A stretch of DNA of 60,721 nt from Candidatus Poribacteria bacterium (GTDB taxonomy: Bacteria > Poribacteria > WGA-4E > WGA-3G): positions 1-60,721 of the forward strand of contig JAGFCB010000135.1 in NCBI GenBank assembly GCA_022394775.1, given 5' to 3'. How positions within the stretch are numbered: the first letter of the stretch is position 1; each line of letters opens with the position of its first letter. The notes beneath the pieces were generated by a model. It made no database searches and was not told the origin of the DNA. It saw nothing but the letters and a program-made list of their open reading frames with translations. Shown here one piece after another: positions 36,768 through 45,014 of this stretch. The position numbers and the translations under genes are program-made.

Positions 36768-37727
36768 TTATGTAAGATCCCAGAGCAGCACGGTGTTGTC
36801 TTCACTTCCACTTGCGAGTAAACCCCCATTAGGCGCGTATACAACATTCCTGACACTACCGGTATGCCCTGTAAGCGTGTCTTTCAGTTTGCCTCTCTTG
36901 GTATCCCATAAACGGACTGTACCGTCACTACTACTGCTTGCGAGTGTTGCACCGTCGGGTGAAAATGCGACACTCCAGACATAGCCTCTATGTCCTGTGA
37001 GTGTTGCTGTCGCTTCACCTGTTATCGCATCCCATAAACGCACTGTGCGGTCAGTACTTCCACTGGCAATGGCTTCGCCATCTGGTGAATAGACAGCAGA
37101 ATTAACAATATGTTTATGCCCTTCAAATGTCGCCTTGTGCTGTCCAGTGGCAGCGTCCCACAAGAGTACAGTATCACCGCCACTGCCAGCAGCAATGATG
37201 CTTCCATCCGGTGAATATGTAACAGATCGAATAGAGAATTGCTCAACTGTGAGTGTGTTTTTAATTTCTCCTGTGCTTGTATCCCACAAACGTACCGTGT
37301 TGTCAGGACTTCCACTTGCGAGTGTTGCACCGTCAGGCGAAAAAGCAACGCTTCTCACAGCGTCTGTATGCCCGGTGAGTGTTGCTGTCGGAGCCCCGCT
37401 GGTTGCGTCCCATAAAACGACTGTGTTGTCTATACTTCCACTCGCGATTGCATTACCATCAGATGAAAACGCAACACATCTGACGTATTCTTTGTGTTCT
37501 ACGAGTAGGTTGAGTCCTATGCCGCTATCTACATCATAGACCCAGACGCCGATGTCACATGCGACAGCGAGTTGCGTGCCATCGGGTGAGAAGGCAATAT
37601 CTCCAGTTAGGTTTCCTTGATCGAGTCGTGCGTTAACCCTTTCAGGTAGATTCGCTTGTGGGTCATTTTGCGCGTTTAAAGTTTTCAATGCGTAAAGTAT
37701 TCCTCTTTGGCTTAGTTTGCGGGCCAA
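36768..37727 (-). CDS. Seven-blade WD40 protein without signal peptide
   Basis: A 319-residue protein made of seven WD40 units, one complete propeller, closely similar to the secreted 14-blade proteins at 23043 and 25728 (LPERVNARLDQGNLTGDIAF matches their post-signal start). The only possible start is a TTG at 37727 with no good ribosome site, and an in-frame stop (TAA) lies a few codons upstream, so the signal peptide seems to have been lost. The dockerin and sorting domains are also absent. It may be a cytoplasmic relative or a 5'-decayed gene whose body is still intact. The gap on its 5' side holds one 24-bp repeat and no gene. Confidence 0.6.
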   Translation of the reverse strand: MARKLSQRGILYALKTLNAQNDPQANLPERVNARLDQGNLTGDIAFSPDGTQLAVACDIGVWVYDVDSGIGLNLLVEHKEYVRCVAFSSDGNAIASGSIDNTVVLWDATSGAPTATLTGHTDAVRSVAFSPDGATLASGSPDNTVRLWDTSTGEIKNTLTVEQFSIRSVTYSPDGSIIAAGSGGDTVLLWDAATGQHKATFEGHKHIVNSAVYSPDGEAIASGSTDRTVRLWDAITGEATATLTGHRGYVWSVAFSPDGATLASSSSDGTVRLWDTKRGKLKDTLTGHTGSVRNVVYAPNGGLLASGSEDNTVLLWDLT

Positions 37728-37843
37728 AATTCGTCGTTATTATTGAGAGGTACCTCTTTGTCCCCGTGTGACATTTTGTGTGACGTGCAGAACCCTGTCG
37801 TTACGCGGAATGTGACGTGACTTTCATTTTTTTTATTCTTAGA

Positions 37844-37867
37844 TTTAAACGACAGCACTTCGCTTTC
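37844..37867 (+). repeat. 24-bp repeat, intergenic copy
   Basis: An exact copy of the repeat, TTTAAACGACAGCACTTCGC+TTTC, lies 18 bases beyond the 3' end of the ThuA-like gene and shows the word is not confined to coding DNA. Confidence 0.85.
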
Positions 37868-37885
37868 CTGAGCGAGTTTTCCGCG

Positions 37886-38704
37886 CTATTCCTGATTTTT
37901 CAAGTGTCCCCAGACTACTGGCAATTTATCACTGGCGGAAACATCTGCGAATTCGGACTCACTCGCTAACCAGTTAATAACGTTTTCTGTGAGTTTCTCT
38001 ATATGATCAATACTCTCGTTGTTCTTATGGAAATTCGGGAGCCGCCAGTTCATATTGAAAACTTTACCGTCCCCAACTTCCCAATAACCGAACGCTGCGA
38101 TTCTATCTGTGTAATTGGTACCGCCCTCCCAAGCATGCGCGAGCGTCGTAAAATTCTTCCAAATTTTGTCGAAATAGTCACCACTGACTGGAAATCCCGA
38201 TGAATTGACCTGAATCCAATCCTCGACTTTCGGGGTCTTTCCATCAACATTCTCGAGTCCTTCCACCAATCCGAGTTCCAATGTTTCCTTGAGGACGATA
38301 ATCCCGACCTTGCTCCCATCGGCTGGAACGGGTCCAAATTTCCGTGGCTCCGCGTCTTCTAAACCCAACGGTGTCGCATAGCGGATCGCTGCGCCAGTCA
38401 GCAGCACTGCGCCCCCGCTTTCAGCGTAGTCTATGAACGCATCAATCTCTGCGTTGGATAACCCGCCCGGATCGGCATCGCCATCATGCCACCAGACGAC
38501 ACCGAACCGCTTGAATGTGTCGCTCTTCAAATCTGCTTTCGCGAGTTGCGTTGTTTTGAACGTTTTTTCAGCGAATTTCAATGCGGGTTCAGTAAAGTCG
38601 CCTCTATCACCGAGATAGACAAACCCAACTTCCACCGCCGCATCACCAATACTTATACCAAAACAGAGAAGAAATGTCAAAGAAAATATAACTATCCGTT
38701 GCAT
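37886..38704 (-). CDS. Secreted ThuA/DUF4960-like protein
   Basis: A 272-residue exported protein (signal MQRIVIFSLTFLLCFGISIG) with a glutamine-amidotransferase-like fold: FGVVWWHDGDADPGGLSNAE and AFIDYAESGGAVLLTGAAIR, then GKVFNMNWRLPNFHKNNES. Such ThuA-like proteins are common near sulfatases and sugar-degrading genes in Planctomycetes-like bacteria, but they usually lack the amidotransferase Cys, as here, and their function is unclear. The start ATG has AAGGAG six bases upstream. It is a single-gene unit. Confidence 0.6.
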   Translation of the reverse strand: MQRIVIFSLTFLLCFGISIGDAAVEVGFVYLGDRGDFTEPALKFAEKTFKTTQLAKADLKSDTFKRFGVVWWHDGDADPGGLSNAEIDAFIDYAESGGAVLLTGAAIRYATPLGLEDAEPRKFGPVPADGSKVGIIVLKETLELGLVEGLENVDGKTPKVEDWIQVNSSGFPVSGDYFDKIWKNFTTLAHAWEGGTNYTDRIAAFGYWEVGDGKVFNMNWRLPNFHKNNESIDHIEKLTENVINWLASESEFADVSASDKLPVVWGHLKNQE

Positions 38705-38799
38705 GGTTTCTCCTTATGCAATTACGCAAGTTTCATTAAAGATAGTATCATGCATTAACGTTTTTGTCAAATGCTATAAATACCGTATACAGGGTTATT

Positions 38800-38917
38800 T
38801 ATAGTAAAACCTACAATTAACGAGACATCCATAGCAGACTGGGTTCCAAACCCAGTCTGCATTAGGGGTAGGTTTGTTATTTTTTAAAGTGTTGATTTAT
38901 TTTTCGGTTTTACTATA
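38800..38917. repeat. MITE type A, copy 3 (118 bp)
   Basis: Perfect ends TATAGTAAAACC/GGTTTTACTATA and the central hairpin GACTGGGTTCCAAACCCAGT C. Almost identical to copy 1 except for stem positions that change together on both arms (GCTGGG/CCCAGC to ACTGGG/CCCAGT). Confidence 0.85.
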
Positions 38918-38960
38918 GTTCTCAGTTTTTTCGTCCAATTTTCGACCCCCAGGCCACGCA

Positions 38961-38981
38961 GGTGCGGTTTGGAACCGCACC
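38961..38981. terminator. Hairpin after the methyltransferase gene
   Basis: GGTGCGGTT-TGG-AACCGCACC, a perfect 9-bp stem 20 bases beyond the - strand stop at 39001. No T run, so termination is uncertain; it belongs to the widespread GGTTTGGAACC hairpin family. Confidence 0.45.
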
Positions 38982-39000
38982 GGACTTGAATTGGATTCGT

Positions 39001-39792
39001 CTATAGCGGCAAGTCCGGGTTGTTATGGTACTCGCGAAGCCGTTGATTTCCCATTTTTACGAAACTGGGATTAATTTCAAACCCTATGAAATCCCGTTGA
39101 TGCCGCTTACATACCATAGGGCAGGTGCCTACACCAGCAAAGGGATCCAAGACTAAATCCCCAGGCGATGAACTTGCTAACACGATTCGCTCAATTAACC
39201 TCTCTGGTTTCTGGATTGTGTTAAGGACTTCTCTACAGATTAACTCTTTTGATTTATATGTCAACTGTTTTATGTCGCCCCAGACATCACCCGGATTTTT
39301 CCCTTTTGGATTAAACTTGGTTTTTCCGAATTTGCCGTTGGTTACAGATGGCACGTTTTCACAGCGGCGTCGATGTTCTAACTCGACAAGTTGAGCGACT
39401 CTGATAGCATCGAGATTATAGCACTTCGGCTTTTTGCCCTTGATGAAATAGCAGATAATGTCGTAGTTATTGGTGTAATTGATGCGCCCCTGCGCGAGCC
39501 GAGACGGTTGATACCATACAATTTTTGAGCGGAGATTTAGGAACGCCCGATAGTCAATAAAGTCGATGCAGTCAGGTTTTCCGAACAGATAGAGTGTCCC
39601 ACCATCTTTAAGTTTTGGTGCGAATTTTTTAATCAGTTCGAGGTTAAATTCCTGAATTGAGGGGATCTGGTCCCACGATTCAGTTGTTACACCATAGGGT
39701 CCATCGCAGACGATTAGATCTACTGAGGCATCTTGGACATCTTTCAGTAGCGCAAACGTGTCGCCACAATAGATAGTATTGCGTTCAAGCAT
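39001..39792 (-). CDS. Orphan DNA methyltransferase (N6-adenine/N4-cytosine, beta-type order)
   Basis: A 263-residue DNA methyltransferase. The catalytic motif comes first, as DLIVCDGPYGVTTESWDQ near residue 26-43, and the AdoMet-binding motif last, as VLDPFAGVGTCPMVCKRH near residue 222. This order is that of the beta class. The usual D-P-P-Y is D-G-P-Y here; homologs with D-L-P-Y-G-T-T exist in phage-like methylases, so it is probably active. There is no restriction enzyme beside it, and it is the last gene of a - strand operon with the sulfatase (25 bases upstream) and the WD40/HMA protein. This is an odd setting for a methylase, which suggests an insertion or regulatory role. Confidence 0.8.
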   Translation of the reverse strand: MLERNTIYCGDTFALLKDVQDASVDLIVCDGPYGVTTESWDQIPSIQEFNLELIKKFAPKLKDGGTLYLFGKPDCIDFIDYRAFLNLRSKIVWYQPSRLAQGRINYTNNYDIICYFIKGKKPKCYNLDAIRVAQLVELEHRRRCENVPSVTNGKFGKTKFNPKGKNPGDVWGDIKQLTYKSKELICREVLNTIQKPERLIERIVLASSSPGDLVLDPFAGVGTCPMVCKRHQRDFIGFEINPSFVKMGNQRLREYHNNPDLPL

Positions 39793-39817
39793 AATATGGC
39801 AAACCGCCTCTATAAGA

Positions 39818-41302
39818 CTACATCGGTCCCACCCGTCTCGGTCCTATATCCATAGCGAACATAGATGCGTCAAAATTCTGTTTCAACAGCTCCATTTTAA
39901 TCCCCTGCTTTTCGGGTGCATGCCAGAGATTGTCAAACTCGTCTGGGTCCTCAATCAGATCGTAGAGTTCACCCTCCTCGTGTCCGTGGTAGACTGCCAA
40001 TTTATAACGTCTATCGCGATACATTGTTGCATAAGAGTGGTCGCGGCCATTGACAGCATCATAGTACTCACATCGGACGAAGTCGCGGTGATGGTTTGGA
40101 TCCGCCTCACCTTGGAGGATCGGCAGTAGCGAGCGTCCATGCATGCCTTCCGGTGGTGTTAAGCCTGCCAATTCCAATAGTGTCGGTGTCTTGTCAACGA
40201 GTTCAACGAGAGCTTTGCTCTCGAGACCGCTTACAAACTGATCCTGCCATACGAAAATCAGAGGCACCCTGACTAAGCCTTCATAAAAGCGACATCCTTT
40301 TTGAATGAGTCCATGATCGCCGAGCGTTTCGCCGTGGTCGCTGGTAAAGATAATGATCGTGTTTTCCCGTTGTCCTGTCTCGTCAAGCGTTTCGAGAATC
40401 CTGCCGAGCTGCTCATCAATGAGTTGGATCATAGCGTAATAGGCGGCTTTGAGGGTCTTGGCATCTCTGGCACCGACTGGGTTCGTCTCTTGGCGCGGTG
40501 TCTCTGATGTTTGTCCGTTCGTAGTAACGAGCGCGGACCCCGGCAAGATCGGATTCCGGATGTCCAATTCATCTGGTGTGCGGACTTTGGACTGAAAATC
40601 GACGGCTTGTAACCGGGTCTGCTGTTCGAGATCACTATCTCGGAAGAGCGGTTCCGGCATCTCCACTGGATTAAACTGCTCTCGATGTGTCTGTGGCGGA
40701 TTGAACGGCGGATGTGGATCGTAGATATTAACGCTCGCGAGCCACGGGCAATCCCGTTCTTCACGGATGAACTCAATCGTCTTTTCAGCACACCATGTGG
40801 TCTGATGTAACTCCGCTGGCACGCCTTCAGGGTTTCGATTCAATTCACCCAAAATATAACCTTTCGAGCGCACCCAATCTGCGTAGTCGTGTCCCTGTTC
40901 CCAGTCGTCGCGTGGTGCGTGGCTGTATTGCCAATATCGGTATCCGTCGTTTGTACGTGGTTCTATTCGGCGGTAAGCACTCGCGAGATGGAGTTTGCCA
41001 ATCAGTCCGCAATCATAGCCGATGTCTGCAAGGGTACGCGTTACAAGCGGGTACGCGTCTGGAAAGAAATCATTTCCGTTGCGATTTGCGTGTGTTGCGT
41101 TCGGATACATACCTGTAAGAAAACTTGCCCGACTCGGGGTGCAAATAGGGCTTTGACAATAGGCATGCGTGAACGCGACCCCGTCTTCTACGAGGCTATC
41201 AATATTCGGCGTTGACACGAACGGGTTGCCCAGCGCGCCGATTGTGTCGTAACGTTGCTGATCCGTGCAAACCCAGAGAATATTGGGTGCTTTAACAGCC
41301 AT
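39818..41302 (-). CDS. Sulfatase (formylglycine-dependent)
   Basis: A 494-residue type I sulfatase. It begins NILWVCTDQQRYDTIGALGN, which holds the calcium-binding residues, and has the modification site C-T-P-S-R in QSPICTPSRASFLTGMY and the second metal region IIFTSDHGETLGDHGL. It lacks a signal peptide. It differs from the sulfatase at 15346 in the linker and C-terminal parts, so a different sulfate ester is likely. AGAGG lies seven bases before the ATG. The upstream selenoprotein-like gene ends only 21 bases before its start when the TGA is read through. Substrate unknown. Confidence 0.9.
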   Translation of the reverse strand: MAVKAPNILWVCTDQQRYDTIGALGNPFVSTPNIDSLVEDGVAFTHAYCQSPICTPSRASFLTGMYPNATHANRNGNDFFPDAYPLVTRTLADIGYDCGLIGKLHLASAYRRIEPRTNDGYRYWQYSHAPRDDWEQGHDYADWVRSKGYILGELNRNPEGVPAELHQTTWCAEKTIEFIREERDCPWLASVNIYDPHPPFNPPQTHREQFNPVEMPEPLFRDSDLEQQTRLQAVDFQSKVRTPDELDIRNPILPGSALVTTNGQTSETPRQETNPVGARDAKTLKAAYYAMIQLIDEQLGRILETLDETGQRENTIIIFTSDHGETLGDHGLIQKGCRFYEGLVRVPLIFVWQDQFVSGLESKALVELVDKTPTLLELAGLTPPEGMHGRSLLPILQGEADPNHHRDFVRCEYYDAVNGRDHSYATMYRDRRYKLAVYHGHEEGELYDLIEDPDEFDNLWHAPEKQGIKMELLKQNFDASMFAMDIGPRRVGPM

Positions 41303-41323
41303 CCATGAGCCTCTTTGTGCGTG

Positions 41324-42922
41324 CTATTTAGTGGTCGCTTTAAACCCAGTCTCTTTAACAATGTTGGCGAGGTCATCGGCAGTTGCCGTATCTTTTCGGA
41401 CTTTGATGACTGCCTGGTCGGGTAGAGAAACTTCGACGCTGATAACGCTCTGGTGTTGTGTAAGTGCAGCCTGCACTTTTGCGACGCAAGCCCCTCATGT
41501 CATACCTGACACGACCAAAGCGACATCTTCGCTTCCGGCAGATTCAATCGGTACCGACATAAAAGCGTTCAGGAGTTTCCCAGAAGCGGTATCGAATACT
41601 CGAATCTTTCCATCGAAACCACCTGTAGCGAGTTGTTTGCCATCAGGATGGAACGAAACTGTGAATACACCAACTGCATCGCCTTGCATTGATGCTAAAC
41701 GTGTCCCATCGGCAACGTTATAGATACGCGCTTCGCCGCCGGCACAACCGGTAGCAAACTGGGTGCCATCTGCGGAAAACGCTAAGCCTTCAATTGAACC
41801 GGATTGTGCCTCATAGGCTTGGATGAGGTTAAAGTCGGTATTGCCCACATCTCTTCGTATTTCGCGGAAAATTTTGTAGAGTCGTGGTATCCGATCTTCA
41901 CCGCCATTGAGAACTTGGTCTTCAGCTGGATGCCGTGCGATGGTATTAATCTCGCCGTAGCCTTTGTTGCTGGAGTTAATGTCATCAACGAAAGAGCCAG
42001 TATCTACTTCAACCAATTTGAGGGCAGTATCCCGTCCAGCACTCACGAAATGGGAGCCGTCAACAGAGAAAATGGTACCGAAAACCCAGTCACTGTGGTT
42101 ATCGAATTTAATGAGTTCTTTTTCATCTTCAACGGATAGGACACGGACTGTTTGATCTGAACACCCGAAAGCGACACGACTTGCGTCTGGTGAGAAAGAG
42201 AGTCCGTAAATTGTATCATAACTGGAACGCATGGCTTTGATGAGTGTGTTGGTTGCGGCATCCCAGAGCTGGACTTCACCAAATTGTGCAGCGGATCCGC
42301 CTGCCATGCCCAAGATTTTGCCGTCTGCTGTATATGTCAGCGATTCAATACGATGCGCTTTGCCGACCAATCGTGCCTTGAGTTCATAAGTCGTCGCGTC
42401 ATACAACAAGATTTCACGAAAACCGGAGACGGCGAGCGTGCTGCCATCGGGTGAATATGCCAACGCGGTAACCACCGGAGGTACGAGGTAAGTCGGATAG
42501 TCTCCGTCCGCCATATCATCGACTTCGGCGGGCGTATCGTCGGTCGCACCTTCAAGAATCCAACGCCGGAAGAGTTCAACCTCTTCAGCAGAGAGCGGTT
42601 CCATGTTTTGTGGCATTGCGGGTTCATCGCCGGAGATGAGTTCAATAATGAGACTGTCATCGGGTTTTCCGGGGATGATCGCTTCACCTGCCATTCCGCC
42701 GCGCTTGAGATCTGCGTAGGTTGTTACAATCAGGTCAGCGTTTGGATCGCCTGGATGATGGCATCCTTGGCAACTCCGTTTGAGAATTGGGACGATCTGT
42801 GAGTGGTAGCTGACGGGTGGCTCTGCGCCATGATTATCCGCTGTTACAAACGGAGCCCACCCTACAAGGCAGAGTAAATACACCGTCAAATGGATCGTAA
42901 ACCTTGATCGCGATATTTTCAT
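41324..42922 (-). CDS. Cytochrome c-WD40-HMA fusion; probable selenoprotein with in-frame TGA
   Basis: From ATG 42922 (GGAGGG upstream) the protein has a signal peptide, a planctomycete-type cytochrome motif CQGCH (residues 51-55), seven WD40 units forming one propeller, and a C-terminal heavy-metal-associated domain. The frame meets TGA at 41497-41495 (codon 476) in the context ALVVSGMT-TGA-GACVAKVQAAL. The standard motif is GMTCxxC, so TGA replaces the first metal-binding Cys while the second is kept. After it the frame stays open for 56 codons with normal HMA sequence (SVISVEVSLPDQAVIKVRKD, IVKETGFKA), ending TAG only 21 bases before the sulfatase. A conventional reading would end at 41495 and leave this conserved segment untranslated. 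A recent nonsense mutation is the alternative. Confidence 0.75.
41462..41478 (-). promoter_or_regulatory. Candidate bacterial SECIS hairpin
   Basis: On the message, AAGUGCA-GGC-UGCACUU forms a 7-bp stem whose loop starts with G, 24 bases after the UGA. Known bacterial SECIS hairpins have a G in the first two loop positions, 16 to 37 bases after UGA. A weaker hairpin UUGC-GUC-GCAA lies between them and could compete. Confidence 0.5.
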
Positions 42923-43073
42923 GTTAGTAAAAACCCTCCGTCTCATTACACCATTATTTCATTGTAAGCTGTGCCAAACGTGTTGTCATTAGTATACAAT
43001 TTTAATAATTATATCACAATTTCATAACGAAATTCAAGAAAAACTTTGAAGCGTCACTCACCTCCATTTTTCG

Positions 43074-43102
43074 TTGACGCATTTTGAAAAATAGGATATA
43101 CT
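43074..43102 (+). promoter_or_regulatory. Sigma-70 promoter of the YceI gene
   Basis: TTGACG (43074-43079), 17 bases, TATACT (43097-43102), 64 bases before the start codon. The 42923-43165 gap is divergent; no equally good promoter for the - strand operon was found. Confidence 0.75.
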
Positions 43103-43165
43103 TTTCATGTCTAATAGACGCATATTTTCTAATGAAACTACAAATAAATGAGGAGATCTTTTTCA

Positions 43166-43780
43166 ATGAAAATGGACTTAGGACGGAACTTGCATATTGT
43201 CTATATTGGCAGTCTTGCGCTCTTATTACTCATCGGTTTTGCAGGAATTACGCAATCTATGGGTATAGCAGCCTATGAAATCGACACTGCACATTCAATG
43301 ATAATTTTCCGCGCAAAACATAATGGCGTTAGTTACAATTACGGCAGGTTCAACGAATTCACTGGTAAAATCGGGATGGCAGACCCAATGCATATATCTA
43401 CGAGCACTGTGGAATTTGAGGTGAAGGCAGCGAGCGTTGATACTGGCAACGAAAAACGCGATCAACATCTCAGAAGTTCGGACTTCTTCAGTGCGAAGCA
43501 GTTTCCCGTGATTACCTTCAAAAGCACGGAAGTCAAGGCAAAGAAAGACAAAAAAGACGTGCTGGAGGTCACGGGTGACCTTGAGTTACACGGTGTTAAG
43601 AAATCAATCACAGTGGATGTTGAAATTACAGGGCGCGCTAAAGGAAGAGACGGTGAATCGCTTATCGGATTTGAGAGCACCTTCACGATTAAGCGGAGTG
43701 AATTCGGTATGACTTACGGCATGGGCGGAATCAGTGACGACATCCGAATTACCGTTAGTATTGAAGCGGTGCGCAAATAG
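43166..43780 (+). CDS. YceI-like lipid-binding protein
   Basis: A 204-residue exported protein. It has an N-terminal hydrophobic export segment (YIGSLALLLLIGFAGITQS), then the YceI lipocalin-like beta barrel: YEIDTAHSMIIFRAKHNGVS, GRFNEFTGKI, EVKAASVDTGNEKRDQHLRS, DFFSAKQFPVITFKST and a C-terminal ISDDIRITVSIEAVRK. YceI proteins bind isoprenoid or fatty-acid chains in the periplasm; no enzyme activity is known. ATG 43166 lies ten bases after GAGGAG; an earlier in-frame ATG at 43148 precedes that site. The promoter at 43074 is good. It is followed by a membrane protein gene 73 bases later. Confidence 0.85.
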   Translation: MKMDLGRNLHIVYIGSLALLLLIGFAGITQSMGIAAYEIDTAHSMIIFRAKHNGVSYNYGRFNEFTGKIGMADPMHISTSTVEFEVKAASVDTGNEKRDQHLRSSDFFSAKQFPVITFKSTEVKAKKDKKDVLEVTGDLELHGVKKSITVDVEITGRAKGRDGESLIGFESTFTIKRSEFGMTYGMGGISDDIRITVSIEAVRK

Positions 43781-43853
43781 GTACATCCTTCTGACGAAAC
43801 ACAATCCGATACCTAATGCCCCGTTGCCATAAGCACATAGAGGAATATCGGCG

Positions 43854-44753
43854 GTGTTAATACTCAAACAACTCATTCTCGGCTTACTTTTACCGGCTGC
43901 TGTTGGCGGTGGAATTCTTATACTCGCAAAATCCATCACCTCGAAAAAAGAGAGTACGCCCAAGGAAGGCTTGGCTCCGGAGTGGCTGGTTGCCGTTGCG
44001 CTAAGTGCGGGATACATCGTTGGATATCTCGGTTTGGAGGGTTTGCCTCCATTTCCGCCACGGGAGGGTGTCCATTGGCTTTGCTATCTCGCCATCATTG
44101 GCCTTACCTCAGGTGCTTTTTGCTATTCTTCGCTTTTGGGACGTCTGATCGCCCAGATAGGGTTGTCAATCGTTATACCGAGGCTGCTTCTGAATTCAGC
44201 GTTTAAGTATACGTGGGGACCGCTTGAAGGGATCATCTGGTGGGCGTGCATCGCCGTTGCGATTTTTATTTTTTGGCATATAGTCCAGCAGAATTTTACG
44301 ATCCTGCCGACTGACGCTTCGAGTCTGTTTGTATATTTTGGACTCTCTGGTGGCACTGCGTTAATCCTTGCGCTTTCGGGGAGCTTGCGGTTGGCGCAGC
44401 ATGCTGGCATTCTGGTAGCAATTTTTGCTGCGAGTTGGATTATTACGCTTGTTGGACAGCATTCTGAGAGCAAAAAGCAGGTTTTTTCGATCAGTGCATC
44501 ACCGGTTGTTGCGCTTATATTTGCTGGTATCTGGATGAACGGTTATTTCTATGAAGAGGTCCCTGCGGCGAGTGCTATTCTGTTAACCATCGCGTTGTTC
44601 TTAGCACCTATCGGGCGGATAGAAAGAATTCAACAACTCGGTGCCCGGCGTTCTACAATCATTCAGATAGGCATCATTGCGCTGCCAGTTGTCATCGCGA
44701 TAGGCATCGCCGTTGCGCGTTCTGGGCTTTTTGGTGAAAATAGTGGTTATTAG
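43854..44753 (+). CDS. Multi-pass membrane protein of unknown function
   Basis: A 299-residue protein with about nine hydrophobic helices (for example LILGLLLPAAVGGGILILA, GLTSGAFCYSSLLGRLIAQI, IIQIGIIALPVVIAIGIAVA) and short loops rich in Gly and Pro. I do not recognise a family. The start is GTG, ten bases after AGAGGA. It follows the YceI gene by 73 bases and may share its promoter. A palindrome with a T run lies 107 bases downstream. Nothing in the sequence points to a transport substrate or an enzyme function. Confidence 0.6.
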   Translation: MLILKQLILGLLLPAAVGGGILILAKSITSKKESTPKEGLAPEWLVAVALSAGYIVGYLGLEGLPPFPPREGVHWLCYLAIIGLTSGAFCYSSLLGRLIAQIGLSIVIPRLLLNSAFKYTWGPLEGIIWWACIAVAIFIFWHIVQQNFTILPTDASSLFVYFGLSGGTALILALSGSLRLAQHAGILVAIFAASWIITLVGQHSESKKQVFSISASPVVALIFAGIWMNGYFYEEVPAASAILLTIALFLAPIGRIERIQQLGARRSTIIQIGIIALPVVIAIGIAVARSGLFGENSGY

Positions 44754-44830
44754 GTAATAAAATGAACAAATAACTGGAGAAATCTGTCTAAATTCTTCGG
44801 GAAATTTTAGCACTAAACTGTTACCCAATT

Positions 44831-44881
44831 TGCCCCATTTCGTGCAATTAGATATAGGCATGCCCAATATTGGGCATTTTT
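44831..44881 (+). terminator. Palindrome with T tract, overlapping paired motif (copy 3)
   Basis: ATGCCCAATATTGGGCAT followed by TTTT (44860-44880) can end transcription of the membrane protein gene. With TGCCCCATTTCGTGCAATTA at 44831 it forms a third pair of the motif seen at 8313 and 22751, with period 30 here. Confidence 0.55.
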
Positions 44882-45014
44882 CCGTATATTTCGCAAAGGA
44901 TACCCCCAATCCAGTGGCACCAAATTTGCTTCAGTATAAATAGCATCATCTCGCGGAGAAAGAAACCCAATGATCTACCCTCTCCAGTACTGGACGGAGA
45001 CTTCGGAGGTAAAA

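Noticed and set aside
36581..36856. A 91-residue frame upstream of the DUF1549/1553 gene
   Set aside because: It overlaps the WD40 gene end in another frame and covers intergenic hairpins; no ribosome site.
39001..39792. Methyltransferase as inactive because D-P-P-Y is altered
   Set aside because: Active-looking relatives with D-L-P-Y-G-T-T are known to me, and the AdoMet motif D-P-F-A-G-V-G-T is intact.
41324..41494. The HMA tail as a separate small gene or simple pseudogene
   Set aside because: No start codon with a ribosome site lies after the TGA, the tail begins in the middle of the HMA motif, and 56 codons remain without damage. A recent nonsense mutation remains the main alternative.
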